This document shows positions 41,229 through 49,814 of a DNA stretch of 64,000 nucleotides, one piece after another. The stretch is from Nocardia vaccinii NBRC 15922. GTDB taxonomy: Bacteria > Actinomycetota > Actinomycetes > Mycobacteriales > Mycobacteriaceae. How positions within the stretch are numbered: position 1 is the stretch's first letter; each line of letters begins with the position of its first letter. The stretch covers positions 115,184 to 179,183 of the forward strand of contig NZ_BDCC01000020.1 of assembly GCF_001613305.1 (NCBI RefSeq), in the 5' to 3' direction. The notes under the pieces were generated by a model that did no database searches, was not told where the DNA came from, and was given only the letters and a program-made list of their open reading frames with translations. A program made the position numbers and the translations under genes.

Positions 41229-42884
41229 ATGGACGCGATCACCACGGTCCCCGCACCGACCAACGAACCCGTGCACTCCTATGCGCCCGGCACCTCCGAG
41301 CGAACCCGTCTGCGCGCCGCTCTGAACGAGCTGGCCGCGAATCCCACCGAGATCTGCCACGTGATCGACGGCAGACACCGCGCTGGTACCGGAGCCGCGG
41401 TGAATGTGGTCCAGCCGCACCGGCACGCGGCGGTGCTGGGCACGCTGCGTCTGGCCGAGGCGGCCGAGGCACACGATGCCGTGGCCGCCGCGACCGATGC
41501 CGCATCCGATTGGCGCGCACTGCCTTTCGACGAACGCGCCGCGGTCTTCCTGCGTGCGGCCGACCTGCTCGCCGGCCCATGGCGCGAGCGGATCGCGGCG
41601 GCGACGATGCTCGGCCAATCCAAGACCTGCTACCAGGCCGAGATCGACGCACCCTGTGAACTGGTCGACTTCTGGCGCTTCAACGTGCATTTCGCCCGGG
41701 AGATCCTGGCCGGTCAGCCGGTCTCCTCGCCCGGGGTGTGGAACCGTACCGACTACCGCCCGCTGGAGGGTTTCGTCTACGCGATCACCCCGTTCAACTT
41801 CAGCGCGATCGCGGGCAACTTGCCCACCGCCCCGGCCCTGATGGGCAATACCGTGATCTGGAAGCCCTCGCCGACCCAGGCGGTGGCGGCCTATCACACG
41901 ATGCGGCTACTCGAGGCCGCCGGACTCCCGCCCGGCGTGATCAACCTGGTGCACGGGAACGGGCCCGAGATATCCGATGTGCTGCTGGCCGATCCTCGGC
42001 TGGCGGGCATCCATTTCACCGGATCCACGCGTACCTTCCAGCATCTGTGGCGGGAGGTGGGCAGCCGGATCGATCGGTATCGCGGCTATCCGCGGCTGGT
42101 CGGCGAGACCGGCGGTAAGGATTTCGTGCTCGCGCATTCCTCGGCCGATCCGGACGTGCTGACCACGGCGCTGATCCGCGGCGCGTTCGAGTACCAGGGA
42201 CAGAAGTGCTCGGCGGCCTCGCGGGCATTCGTGCCGCGTTCGGTATGGGCGCGGATGGGGACGGAGTTGATCGACAAGGTGAGTGCGCTGCGCTACGGCG
42301 ACGTCACCGATTTCGCGAATTTCGGTGGCGCGGTGATCGATCGGCGGGCGTTCGACCGTCTCGCGGGTGTGCTGGACCGGGCGAAGTCGACCGCGAGCCT
42401 GACCGTCGCGGCGGGCGGTACCTGCGACGACAGCGTCGGTTATTTCGTCGCCCCGACCCTGTTGCTCGGCGACGATCCCGCTGACGAGGCGTTCCGCACC
42501 GAGTATTTCGGGCCGATCCTGGCGGTGCACGTCTACGACGACGCGCGTCCCGGCGGATTCGAGGACGTGCTGAATCTGGTCGATTCGGGTTCGCCCTATG
42601 CGCTGACCGGAGCGGTCATCGCCCAGGATCGTCACGCGATCGAGAAGGCGGGCGCCGCATTGCGTTTCACGGCCGGAAACTTCTATGTGAACGACAAGCC
42701 GACCGGTGCCGTGGTCGGCCAGCAGCCGTTCGGCGGGTCGCGCGCCTCGGGAACGGACGACAAGGCCGGCTCCTCGCTCAACCTGTTGCGGTGGACCTCC
42801 CCGCGTTCACTCAAGGAGACCTTCGTTCCCGCGACGACGCACGAATATCCGCACCAGGCCGCCGAATCCGAGGAATCGAGATGA
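41229..42884 (+). CDS. pruA: L-glutamate gamma-semialdehyde (P5C) dehydrogenase
   Basis: A 551-residue aldehyde dehydrogenase oxidising P5C/glutamate semialdehyde to glutamate with NAD+, the second step of proline use. TPFNFSAIAGNLPTAPALMGNTVIWKPS is the Rossmann segment. Glu293 (VGETGGKDF) and the catalytic Cys327 (GQKCSAASRAF) are present, as is the C-terminal YFGPILAV. The long PruA-type N-terminus and the pairing with PRODH support P5C dehydrogenase over other ALDHs. I chose ATG 41229 because an ATG 5 nt earlier is out of frame. The stop overlaps the PRODH start as ATGA. Confidence 0.92.
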   Translation: MDAITTVPAPTNEPVHSYAPGTSERTRLRAALNELAANPTEICHVIDGRHRAGTGAAVNVVQPHRHAAVLGTLRLAEAAEAHDAVAAATDAASDWRALPFDERAAVFLRAADLLAGPWRERIAAATMLGQSKTCYQAEIDAPCELVDFWRFNVHFAREILAGQPVSSPGVWNRTDYRPLEGFVYAITPFNFSAIAGNLPTAPALMGNTVIWKPSPTQAVAAYHTMRLLEAAGLPPGVINLVHGNGPEISDVLLADPRLAGIHFTGSTRTFQHLWREVGSRIDRYRGYPRLVGETGGKDFVLAHSSADPDVLTTALIRGAFEYQGQKCSAASRAFVPRSVWARMGTELIDKVSALRYGDVTDFANFGGAVIDRRAFDRLAGVLDRAKSTASLTVAAGGTCDDSVGYFVAPTLLLGDDPADEAFRTEYFGPILAVHVYDDARPGGFEDVLNLVDSGSPYALTGAVIAQDRHAIEKAGAALRFTAGNFYVNDKPTGAVVGQQPFGGSRASGTDDKAGSSLNLLRWTSPRSLKETFVPATTHEYPHQAAESEESR

Positions 42885-43945
42885 GTGCCTTGTTCACCCG
42901 GGCCGCCGGCTCCGCGAGTTCCGGGGCCCACCGTACCCCGCTGCCGTTCGGCAATCCACTGCGGCCCGCCCTGCTGGCCGCGGCCCGGTCGGCCCGAGCC
43001 GAACGGGGCATCACCCGGATGCCGGTCACCAGGCGGATCGTGGACCGGTTCGTCGCGGGCGAGTCCCGGGAGACGGCGCTGGGGGCGGTGCGAGAGTTGT
43101 TGCGGCAGAACCGTCTCGTCACGATCGACTATCTCGGTGAGGACACCGTCGATCCCGGACGGGCCGAGCAGGTCGTGCAGGAGTACGTGCTCCTGCTCGA
43201 GGCCCTGGCGCAACTTCCGCGGGACGGCGCGGATATGCCACGGCCGCTGGAGATTTCGGTGAAACTGTCCGCGCTGGGACAGGCTCTCGGCGAAGACGGT
43301 CACGCCGTGGCACTGCGCAACGCCCGGACCATCGCCGAAACCGCTGCGGCAGCCGGGATCTGGATGACGGTGGACGCGGAGGATCACCCCGCCACCGATT
43401 CCAGGCTCGCGATCGTGCGCGCGCTGCGGCACGAACATCCCGAGACGGTCGGCATCGTACTGCAGGCGTATCTGCGCCGGACCGAGGCGGACTGCGAGGC
43501 GTTCGCCCGGGAGGGCGCCCGGATCCGGCTCTGTAAAGGGGCTTACGACGAGCCGGAGCCGGTGGCCTTTCGGCGTAAGCGCGAGGTCGACGCGTCCTAC
43601 CTGCGCTGTCTGCGCATCCTCATGCGGGGCAAGGGATATCCCATGGTCGCCACGCACGATCCGGTGATGATCGAGGCCGCCGCGCTACTGGCGACAGCCG
43701 CCTCGCGCGGGAGCGCCGACTTCGAGTTCCAGATGTTGTACGGGATCCGCCCCGCCGAACAGGAGCGGCTGACCGGGCTGGGACAGCATGTGCGGGTGTA
43801 CGTCCCGTTCGGCGATCAGTGGTACGGGTACTTCGTGCGCAGGCTGGCCGAGCGGCCGGCGAATCTGCTGTTCTTCCTGCGTTCCGCCGTGCCCGAGGCT
43901 CGCGGCAATATTACTGGACCGTTAAGTGGTGGTATGTACCACTAA
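42881..43945 (+). CDS. pruB: proline dehydrogenase (PRODH)
   Basis: A 354-residue FAD TIM-barrel enzyme oxidising proline to P5C, first step of the pathway. Typical segments are ISVKLSALGQALGEDG, MTVDAEDHPATDSRLAIV, GIVLQAYLRRTEADCE, RIRLCKGAYDEPE, VATHDPVMIEAAA, FEFQMLYGIRPAEQ and VRVYVPFGDQWYGYFVRRLAERPANL, all marks of monofunctional Gram-positive PRODHs. Coupled to pruA by ATGA overlap, so the reactive intermediate is produced next to its consumer. Corresponds to M. tuberculosis PruB (Rv1188). Confidence 0.92.
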   Translation: MSALFTRAAGSASSGAHRTPLPFGNPLRPALLAAARSARAERGITRMPVTRRIVDRFVAGESRETALGAVRELLRQNRLVTIDYLGEDTVDPGRAEQVVQEYVLLLEALAQLPRDGADMPRPLEISVKLSALGQALGEDGHAVALRNARTIAETAAAAGIWMTVDAEDHPATDSRLAIVRALRHEHPETVGIVLQAYLRRTEADCEAFAREGARIRLCKGAYDEPEPVAFRRKREVDASYLRCLRILMRGKGYPMVATHDPVMIEAAALLATAASRGSADFEFQMLYGIRPAEQERLTGLGQHVRVYVPFGDQWYGYFVRRLAERPANLLFFLRSAVPEARGNITGPLSGGMYH

Positions 43946-44068
43946 AAGATGGCATATGGTGATACAGTTCATGACGAGGTAAGGAACGCTGGGTCGGCTC
44001 CCATGAGGGGGGAGCTGAACCGGCGGCCTCGAAGGTCTTCCCCAGCCCGATCGGCGGGGAAGTGCAAT

Positions 44069-44124
44069 GCCGCTCGGCGGGTGTTTCCCCTAGTGACGCC
44101 AACTGGTCGCATCCGCCGAGCGGC
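44069..44124 (+). repeat. inverted repeat in the PRODH-transporter gap
   Basis: Twelve-nt arms gccgctcggcgg (44069-44080) and ccgccgagcggc (44113-44124) enclose a 32-nt loop. A shorter pair, ggggaa (44057-44062) / ttcccc (44085-44090), overlaps it and would form an alternative fold. The 256-bp gap 43946-44201 is otherwise without a recognisable feature. It could be a PRODH terminator or a regulatory leader of the transporter. Confidence 0.5.
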
Positions 44125-44201
44125 GTAAACAACCGCATTCCGGCTGCTCGGGGGCTTTCGCGTACCATGACGCGGTTCGACCGACGTGATGAGGGAAGAC
44201 C

Positions 44202-45572
44202 GTGACCGATCCAGCGCCCGCCGCCTCGCGGCCGTCCGGCGAGAGCTCCGCTCCCGCTGTTCCATCCGCCGCACCGGAGATCGATTCCCCGGGAACCGCT
44301 TTGGCCGGTTCGGGCCGGACCATCGCGATCGCCAGCTTCATCGGCACCGCGATCGAGTTCTACGACTACTACATCTACGGCACGGCCGCGGCGCTGGTGC
44401 TGAACAAATTGTTCTTCCCCGCGCTCTCGCCGGTCGCGGGCACGCTGGCCTCGTTGGCCACCTTCGCCATCGGATTCGTCGCCCGGCCGGTGGGTGCGAT
44501 CGTGTTCGGGCACTTCGGCGATCGCATCGGCCGCAAGGCCACGCTGGTGGTCTCGCTCCTGCTGATGGGCCTGTCCACGGCCGTCGTCGGACTGCTGCCC
44601 GGATATTCGAGCATCGGCGTGGCCGCGCCGATCCTGCTGGTCGTTCTGCGGGTGCTGCAGGGAATCGGCCTGGGCGGCGAATGGGGCGGCGCCGCACTGC
44701 TTTCCACCGAGTACGCGCCGAAAGGGCGGCGCGGGCTTTACGCGGCTGCTCCCCAGATGGGTTCGCCCATCGGCTTCTTCGCCGCGACCTCGGTATATTG
44801 GGCGCTGTCGGAATTGCTTCCGAAAGGCGCGTTCGAATCGTGGGGCTGGCGGGTGCCGTTCCTGCTGTCCTTCGTACTGGTGGCGGTCGGGCTGCGAATC
44901 CGGTTGCGGGTGGCCGAGACTCCGGCGTTCGCGAAATTCCTGGCGACCGAGCGCGCGGTGCGGGTGCCGACGCTCGAGGTGATCCGGCGCTACCCGAAGC
45001 AGCTGCTGCTGGGTGCGGGGGCCATCGTGGTGGTGTACGTGATGTTCTACACCGCCTCCACCTACTGCCTCACCTACACGACGAAAACCCTTGGCATTCC
45101 GCGCAATACGATGCTCGGCCTGACGTTGATCGCGGTCACGGTGCTCGGGGTGACCACGTTCGCGGTGGCGCGGCAGTCCGATCTGCTCGGCCGGCGCGGA
45201 TTGCTGCTGGGCGGTGCGGTCTTCAGCCTGGTGTGGAGCCTGGTGATGTTCCCGCTGCTGAACACGCGCAATCCCGTCCTCATCGCGATCAGCCTGTCCG
45301 GCGCGCTGCTGTGCATGGGCATCGGGTGGGGGCCGCTCGGGGCCTATCTGCCCGAACTGTTCGGCACCGATGTGCGGTATTCGGGGGCCGGCATCGCCTA
45401 CAACCTCGGTGGCGTCCTCGGCGGTGGCGTGGCTCCGCTCATCGTCGCGCAACTCGGCCAGACCCGCGGTACGGCCTCCGTCGGCCTCTTCATGGCCGCC
45501 ATGGCGGTGATTTCGTTGCTGTCGCTGCTGGCATTGCCCGAGACGCGACATCGGAACCTGAGTGAAGTGTAG
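44202..45572 (+). CDS. MHS-family MFS transporter (ProP/ShiA-like)
   Basis: A 456-residue, 12-helix major facilitator transporter with a roughly 38-residue disordered N-terminus. The metabolite:H+ symporter signatures are SFIGTAIEFYDYYIYGTAAALVL (helix 1), GFVARPVGAIVFGHFGDRIGRKATL (helix 2-3 loop), VLRVLQGIGLGGEWGGAALLSTEYAP and GAYLPELFGTDVRYSG. Such proteins take up osmolytes, dicarboxylates or shikimate with protons. Its place after the proline operon makes proline or betaine an attractive guess, but the substrate cannot be read from sequence. GTG 44202 is preceded by a GAGGGAAGA-like site. Confidence 0.82.
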   Translation: MTDPAPAASRPSGESSAPAVPSAAPEIDSPGTALAGSGRTIAIASFIGTAIEFYDYYIYGTAAALVLNKLFFPALSPVAGTLASLATFAIGFVARPVGAIVFGHFGDRIGRKATLVVSLLLMGLSTAVVGLLPGYSSIGVAAPILLVVLRVLQGIGLGGEWGGAALLSTEYAPKGRRGLYAAAPQMGSPIGFFAATSVYWALSELLPKGAFESWGWRVPFLLSFVLVAVGLRIRLRVAETPAFAKFLATERAVRVPTLEVIRRYPKQLLLGAGAIVVVYVMFYTASTYCLTYTTKTLGIPRNTMLGLTLIAVTVLGVTTFAVARQSDLLGRRGLLLGGAVFSLVWSLVMFPLLNTRNPVLIAISLSGALLCMGIGWGPLGAYLPELFGTDVRYSGAGIAYNLGGVLGGGVAPLIVAQLGQTRGTASVGLFMAAMAVISLLSLLALPETRHRNLSEV

Positions 45573-45932
45573 TTCCAGCGAACTTCCCTCCCTGCCTTCG
45601 TGGCGCGCCGAGTTGCTGGTCCGTACCCGCATTCGAGCAGATGAAACCGGTTCGGGCCGAAAATGACGAAGGTCGTTACAGGGGAGGTCTTGTGTGATGG
45701 ATGGGACATACGGTACAACAGCTATGTCAGGGCAACCTTGATGCTCTAGTTGAGCTTCCTGCTTCACCCGATCTCCCTCCTGTTCGACCCCAGCTGAGAA
45801 CCATGCACTGCCAGGCACGTGGTCCCGGCCGAGATGTCCGTGGGGAAGCGGTCATCCGACAGCTCTTCGTCTGTGCCGATCGGTCGCCGGGGCACTGTCC
45901 TCGGTGGTGTCTGCACACCGAAGGGCGAGACC
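45573..45932 (+). promoter_or_regulatory. long leader of the NlpC/P60 gene; possible c-di-AMP (ydaO-type) riboswitch
   Basis: No gene is visible in this 360-bp gap. CCGACAGCT at 45856-45864 resembles the conserved 3' segment of ydaO-type riboswitches. Upstream there is gagaacca, a small tgcc/ggca hairpin and tggtccc at about 45801-45830, in the order such RNAs use. Cell-wall hydrolase genes are classic targets in actinobacteria. The match is partial, so this is a candidate only. A GAAGGGCGAG ribosome site at 45920-45929 precedes the ATG. Confidence 0.35.
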
Positions 45933-46550
45933 ATGGCAAGTAAGGCATCGCGTGGCAGATTCATCCGCCTGCTGACCAGCGCACTGATGGGATTCCTGGT
46001 CGCGGGCGCAGTAGCCGAGACCGTTCCGGCCGGGGTGGCCGGCGCGGATTCGGGCATACCCATCGTCGCGAACAGCGGCAGCGCCGAATCCGGCAGTGCC
46101 TCGGACCCGGTCGCGGGCGGTTCGGGCAGCGCGTCCTCGGGCTCCGGGACCGGTTCGGCCTCCGGCAGCGCCAGTGGCTCGGCGAGTCTGCCGCTGGCCA
46201 GCCCGCGGGCGATGGCGGCGCTGGCCTTCGCGCGGTCCCAGGCCGGCAAGCCCTACGAGTGGGGCGCAACCGGCCCGAACGCCTACGACTGCTCGGGCCT
46301 GGTGCAGTGGGCGTACCGCTGGGTCGGCATTTTCCTGCCGCGCACGACCTGGCAACAGGCGCGCGCGGGAAGCCCGGTGCCGCTCGCCGCGATCCAGCCG
46401 GGCGATGTCGTGGTGCTCAACGCCGACGGCTCCCACGAGGGCCTCTACGTCGGCAACGGCGACGTGCTCAACGCCTACGACTACGGCGTCGGCGTGGTGT
46501 ACTCGCCGTTGAGCCAGTTCAAGATCTACGCGATCCGGCGCTTCTTCTGA
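45933..46550 (+). CDS. secreted NlpC/P60 family peptidoglycan hydrolase
   Basis: A 205-residue protein. The signal peptide MASKASRGRFIRLLTSALMG with its hydrophobic continuation ends near residue 37 (VAGA). A Ser/Gly-rich linker of about 60 residues follows, then a C-terminal NlpC/P60 (C40) domain: LAFARSQAGKPYEWGATGPNAYDCSGLVQWAY with catalytic Cys120, and GSHEGLYVGNGDVL with His168. Such enzymes cleave D-Glu-DAP bonds in stem peptides. ATG 45933 is chosen for its ribosome site and because upstream codons do not resemble a signal peptide. It stands alone behind a long leader and is convergent with galU. Confidence 0.87.
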   Translation: MASKASRGRFIRLLTSALMGFLVAGAVAETVPAGVAGADSGIPIVANSGSAESGSASDPVAGGSGSASSGSGTGSASGSASGSASLPLASPRAMAALAFARSQAGKPYEWGATGPNAYDCSGLVQWAYRWVGIFLPRTTWQQARAGSPVPLAAIQPGDVVVLNADGSHEGLYVGNGDVLNAYDYGVGVVYSPLSQFKIYAIRRFF

Positions 46551-46584
46551 GCCGGCGAGCGGCGGGCGGTCGGGCCCGCCGCAC

Positions 46585-47463
46585 TCACTCGGTGACGAGC
46601 TGACGCAGCAGCGGGCCGTACTGCGGGTGGTTCAGGGCGGTGGCGAACTGGGCGGTGAGGTAGTCCGCGGGATTGCCGGTGTCGTACCAGCGGCCGCGAA
46701 TCACCTGGCCGTAGGCGGCATTCGCACCGGCGAAGGCATTGATCGCATCGGTGAGGTACACCTCGCCGGTGCGATGCGTATACCACTCCGCCACCTGCTT
46801 GTCGAGCTCCTCGATGATGCCCGGAGTGACCACGTAACCGCCGACGGCGGCGAATGCCGACGGCGCGTCCTCGGGTTTGGGCTTCTCCACCAGTCCGGTG
46901 ATGCGCATCAGCCCGTTGTCGAAGGTCTCCTCGACGACCGGAACGCCGTAGCGGACCGAATCTCCCGGCTCCATCGGCATCAGCGCCAGGACCGGGGATT
47001 TGGTCTTGTTGTAGGCGTCGATCAACTGCTGAGCGCGCGGCACCTCGGCGACGAACACGTCGTCGGGCCACAGCACCAGCATGGGCTCCTCACCCAGATT
47101 GCGGGCGGCGTTCAGAACCGGGGTGCCGTTGCCATAGGGCCCGTGCTGGTCCAGATAGGTGATGTGGCCCAGGCGGCCCAACTCGCCTACCTCCTCCACC
47201 GCGTCCGCGTAGGCGGACTTGCCGTCGGCGCGCAACTGGGCCACCAGCGCCGGATTGGGGCGGAAGTGGTCCTGTATCAACGACTTTCCAGCACTAACCA
47301 CGATGGTGATATCGGTGATACCGGAAGCCACCAGCTCGCGCACGGTGTGCTCGATCACCGGCTTGTCACCGACCGGGAGCATCTCCTTCGGGATCGCCTT
47401 CGTCAGCGGCAACAGGCGCGAGCCGATGCCGGCGGCGGGGATCACGGCCTTGCGGATAGTCAT
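46585..47463 (-). CDS. galU: UTP-glucose-1-phosphate uridylyltransferase
   Basis: A 292-residue nucleotidyltransferase making UDP-glucose for trehalose, glycan and lipid glycosylation. MTIRKAVIPAAGIGSRLLPLTKAIPKEMLPVGDKPVIEH is the N-terminal nucleotide-binding segment. VLWPDDVF holds the metal-site Asp, VEKPKPEDAPS the glucose-1-P region, and VYLTDAINAF and GRWYDTGNPADYL complete the GalU signature. ATG 47463 matches the family start exactly; the eight-codon extension upstream is unlikely. It is divergent from dinB with 62 bp between the starts. Confidence 0.93.
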   Translation of the reverse strand: MTIRKAVIPAAGIGSRLLPLTKAIPKEMLPVGDKPVIEHTVRELVASGITDITIVVSAGKSLIQDHFRPNPALVAQLRADGKSAYADAVEEVGELGRLGHITYLDQHGPYGNGTPVLNAARNLGEEPMLVLWPDDVFVAEVPRAQQLIDAYNKTKSPVLALMPMEPGDSVRYGVPVVEETFDNGLMRITGLVEKPKPEDAPSAFAAVGGYVVTPGIIEELDKQVAEWYTHRTGEVYLTDAINAFAGANAAYGQVIRGRWYDTGNPADYLTAQFATALNHPQYGPLLRQLVTE

Positions 47464-47512
47464 TGTTCGATCATCACATACGGGCACGGCCGAACATGTC
47501 GGTAGCCGAGCG

Positions 47513-47518
47513 TAGATT
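47513..47518 (+). promoter_or_regulatory. -10 element TAGATT of dinB, leaderless start
   Basis: TAGATT ends 7 nt before the ATG at 47526, and no ribosome site is present. No SOS-box-like palindrome is seen in the 62-bp gap. Confidence 0.45.
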
Positions 47519-47525
47519 TTCGGGT

Positions 47526-49067
47526 ATGACCACCCACCCCGATCCGGCTATGACGCGGCTTTTGCCAGGTCAACCGGTATATTCCGGGGTTGTCGGAGTA
47601 CGTGGCGCGCAGGGTGGTCCGGCAGCATCGACGCAGAAATCGCCGAGCAACCTCGCGGGCACGCCGAATGATTCCGAGCCGATCGCGCGGCGCTGGGTGT
47701 TGCACATCGATATGGATGCCTTCTTCGCCTCGGTCGAGCAGCTCACCCGGCCCACGCTGCGGGGTCGTCCGGTTCTCGTCGGCGGAACCGGTGCGCGTGG
47801 CGTGGTGGCCGGGGCCAGTTACGAGGCGCGGGTCTTCGGTGCGCGCTCGGCGATGCCGATGCATCAGGCGCGGCGGCTGGTCGGGGTGACCGCGGTGGTG
47901 GTGCCGCCGCGCGGGGTGGTGTATGGCGAGGTGAGCGGGCAGGTCTTCGAGACGTTGCGTTCTCGTATTCCGGTGCTCGAGACGCTGTCCTTCGATGAGG
48001 CGTTCGGTGAGCCCGTCGAACTGGCCGGTACCAGCGCGGGGGAGGTGCTGGAGTTCTGCGAGGCGTTGCGGTCGCTGGTGCGCGAGCGCACCGGACTGGT
48101 CGCCTCGGTCGGCGCGGGCACCGGTAAGCAGCTCGCCAAGATCGCCTCGGGTCTGGCCAAACCCGATGGCGTGCGGGTGATTTCGCCACATGAGCAGGGG
48201 GAACTGCTGGCCGCGCTGCCGGTGCGCAAGCTGTGGGGAGTGGGGCCGGTGGCGCAGAGCCGGTTGCGGTCGGTCGGTATCGAGACCGTCGGCGCCTTCG
48301 CGGCATTGCCCGAGTCGGAGGCGGTCTCGCTGCTCGGCGGCAGTGTGGGCGCGGCGCTGCACCGGCTCGCCCGCGGCCTGGACGATCGACCGGTCGCCGA
48401 GCGGGCCGAGGCCAAACAGATCAGCGCCGAGACCACCTACGAGAGCGATATCGCCACCCTCGGACAGTTGCGTCCGGCGATCGAGGAGATGGCCGCCGCC
48501 GCGCACGGCCGCCTGATCCGCGACGGCCGGGCCGCGCGCACCGTGGTGCTCAAACTCAAGAAGGCCGATATGAGCATCGTGACGCGCTCGTTCACGCTGC
48601 CGTACGCGACCGAGGATCCGGCCACGCTCACCGCCGCCGCGCTGCGTTCGGCGCTCGACCCCGCGCGGATCGGGCCGATTCGCCTGGTCGGCGTCGGTTT
48701 CGGCGGTCTGTCGGCGGTGCGGCAGGAGTCGCTGTTCCCGGAGTTGGACCAGGCGACCGAGCCGCGCGAGACCGCCGAATTGGACGAATTCGTCGCACCG
48801 GAGCCGACGGTCACCCTGGCGACCGATATCCCGATCACCTCCGATGCGCCGGTGCCGCCCGCGACCCGCTCCTACACCACCGAATATTTCTATCCCGGCC
48901 GCGATGTGACCCACCGCGCACACGGCCACGGCTGGGTACAGGGCAGCGGGCACGGCCGTGTCACAGTGCGTTTCGAGACCCGCTCGACCGGTCCGGGTCC
49001 GGCGCACACCTTCGCCGCCGACGATCCGGATCTCGGCCCGGCCGATCCGCTCCTTAGTCTTCTTTGA
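47526..49067 (+). CDS. dinB: DNA polymerase IV (DinB, Y family)
   Basis: A 513-residue translesion polymerase. Palm residues are visible in LHIDMDAFFASVEQ (Asp62, Asp64) and LSFDEAFGEPVEL (Asp157, Glu158). The fingers segment is ASYEARVFGARSAMP, and the HhH thumb is PVRKLWGVGPVAQSRLRSVGIETVGAF. RQESLFPEL near residue 400 is a good beta-clamp-binding motif (QxxLF). An extra C-terminal region ends HGWVQGSGHGRVTVRFETR, as in mycobacterial DinX-type enzymes. ATG 47526 lies right after a TANNNT box. Its place between ileS and lspA on the larger scale matches the order ileS-dinX-lspA of M. tuberculosis, with insertions. Confidence 0.9.
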   Translation: MTTHPDPAMTRLLPGQPVYSGVVGVRGAQGGPAASTQKSPSNLAGTPNDSEPIARRWVLHIDMDAFFASVEQLTRPTLRGRPVLVGGTGARGVVAGASYEARVFGARSAMPMHQARRLVGVTAVVVPPRGVVYGEVSGQVFETLRSRIPVLETLSFDEAFGEPVELAGTSAGEVLEFCEALRSLVRERTGLVASVGAGTGKQLAKIASGLAKPDGVRVISPHEQGELLAALPVRKLWGVGPVAQSRLRSVGIETVGAFAALPESEAVSLLGGSVGAALHRLARGLDDRPVAERAEAKQISAETTYESDIATLGQLRPAIEEMAAAAHGRLIRDGRAARTVVLKLKKADMSIVTRSFTLPYATEDPATLTAAALRSALDPARIGPIRLVGVGFGGLSAVRQESLFPELDQATEPRETAELDEFVAPEPTVTLATDIPITSDAPVPPATRSYTTEYFYPGRDVTHRAHGHGWVQGSGHGRVTVRFETRSTGPGPAHTFAADDPDLGPADPLLSLL

Positions 49068-49167
49068 AAGTCTGCGGGTAGCGTGAGGCCACTCGTGCAA
49101 TCACACCGGTGTGGTGGTAGTTGTCACGGAGCACGCAAGAGACCAACTCGAAGGTAAAGGACGAGCA

Positions 49168-49677
49168 TTGAAGCTTCAGAGGACTGGACGCGTCGCGGTT
49201 GCCGTATTGGCCGTGGTGGCCGCGCTCGGCATGTCGGCCTGCGGTAGCGGTGACAAGCACTCGAGCTCCAAGGCCAAGACGACGACCGCTGCGGCCGCGA
49301 CCGGCAGCAACTACCCGCCGGTCCCCACGGCGACGCAGCTGAACCAGGAGCTGTCCCAGACACTCGACCCGAGCGTGCCCTCCGCGCAGAAGGTGCAGTA
49401 CCTGGAGGACGGCTCGACGGCCCTGCAGAAGGATCCGGAGATGATCAACAAGCTCATCACGGCCTACAAGCAGAACAACGCCAAGATCGCGGTGACCTCG
49501 GTCAGCTACCTCGGCGGCCCCACCCTGACCGCGAACGCGAATTTCTCGGTCAACGGCGGCCAGAACAATGTGGCCACCGTGCCGTTCGTCGCACAGGACG
49601 GCAAATGGAAGCTGCAGAAGCAGTGGGCGTGCACCGGTCTGCAGAACCTGAACCAGACCTCGCCCGCCTGCAGCTGA
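49168..49677 (+). CDS. MTB12/CFP-2-like lipoprotein
   Basis: A 169-residue secreted lipoprotein. TTG 49168, with GGACGAG upstream, gives a compact signal MKLQRTGRVAVAVLAVVAAL and the lipobox GMSAC (Cys at about residue 25); a GTG at 49111 would add 19 unlikely residues. A Thr/Ala/Lys linker follows. The domain PTATQLNQELSQTLDPSVPSAQKVQYLEDG ... FVAQDGKWKLQKQWACTGLQN has the pattern of the low-molecular-weight antigen MTB12 (CFP-2): PTAAQL, LxDPxVP and DGxWKL. Function unknown; MTB12 relatives are abundant envelope antigens. A strong hairpin follows. Confidence 0.75.
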   Translation: MKLQRTGRVAVAVLAVVAALGMSACGSGDKHSSSKAKTTTAAAATGSNYPPVPTATQLNQELSQTLDPSVPSAQKVQYLEDGSTALQKDPEMINKLITAYKQNNAKIAVTSVSYLGGPTLTANANFSVNGGQNNVATVPFVAQDGKWKLQKQWACTGLQNLNQTSPACS

Positions 49678-49693
49678 GCGTGGGCGTCGGAAT

Positions 49694-49725
49694 CGAGGCC
49701 GGTATCCGCGCGGATACCGGCCTCG
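49694..49725 (+). terminator. hairpin after the MTB12-like gene
   Basis: Fifteen-bp perfect arms cgaggccggtatccg (49694-49708) and cggataccggcctcg (49711-49725) around a 2-nt loop, 17 nt after the stop codon. No T tract beyond tcgttcg. Confidence 0.65.
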
Positions 49726-49814
49726 GTCGTTCGTGGGCGCGGATTCTAAGCGCAGACTGAGAATCGTCAAGTGATTTCGTCGGTTACGAAGCGGTCACGC
49801 TAACATCTGCCTCC

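Noticed and set aside
43911..45818. 635-codon minus-strand frame opposite the MHS transporter
   Set aside because: No membrane or domain pattern; it reads through the structured gap.
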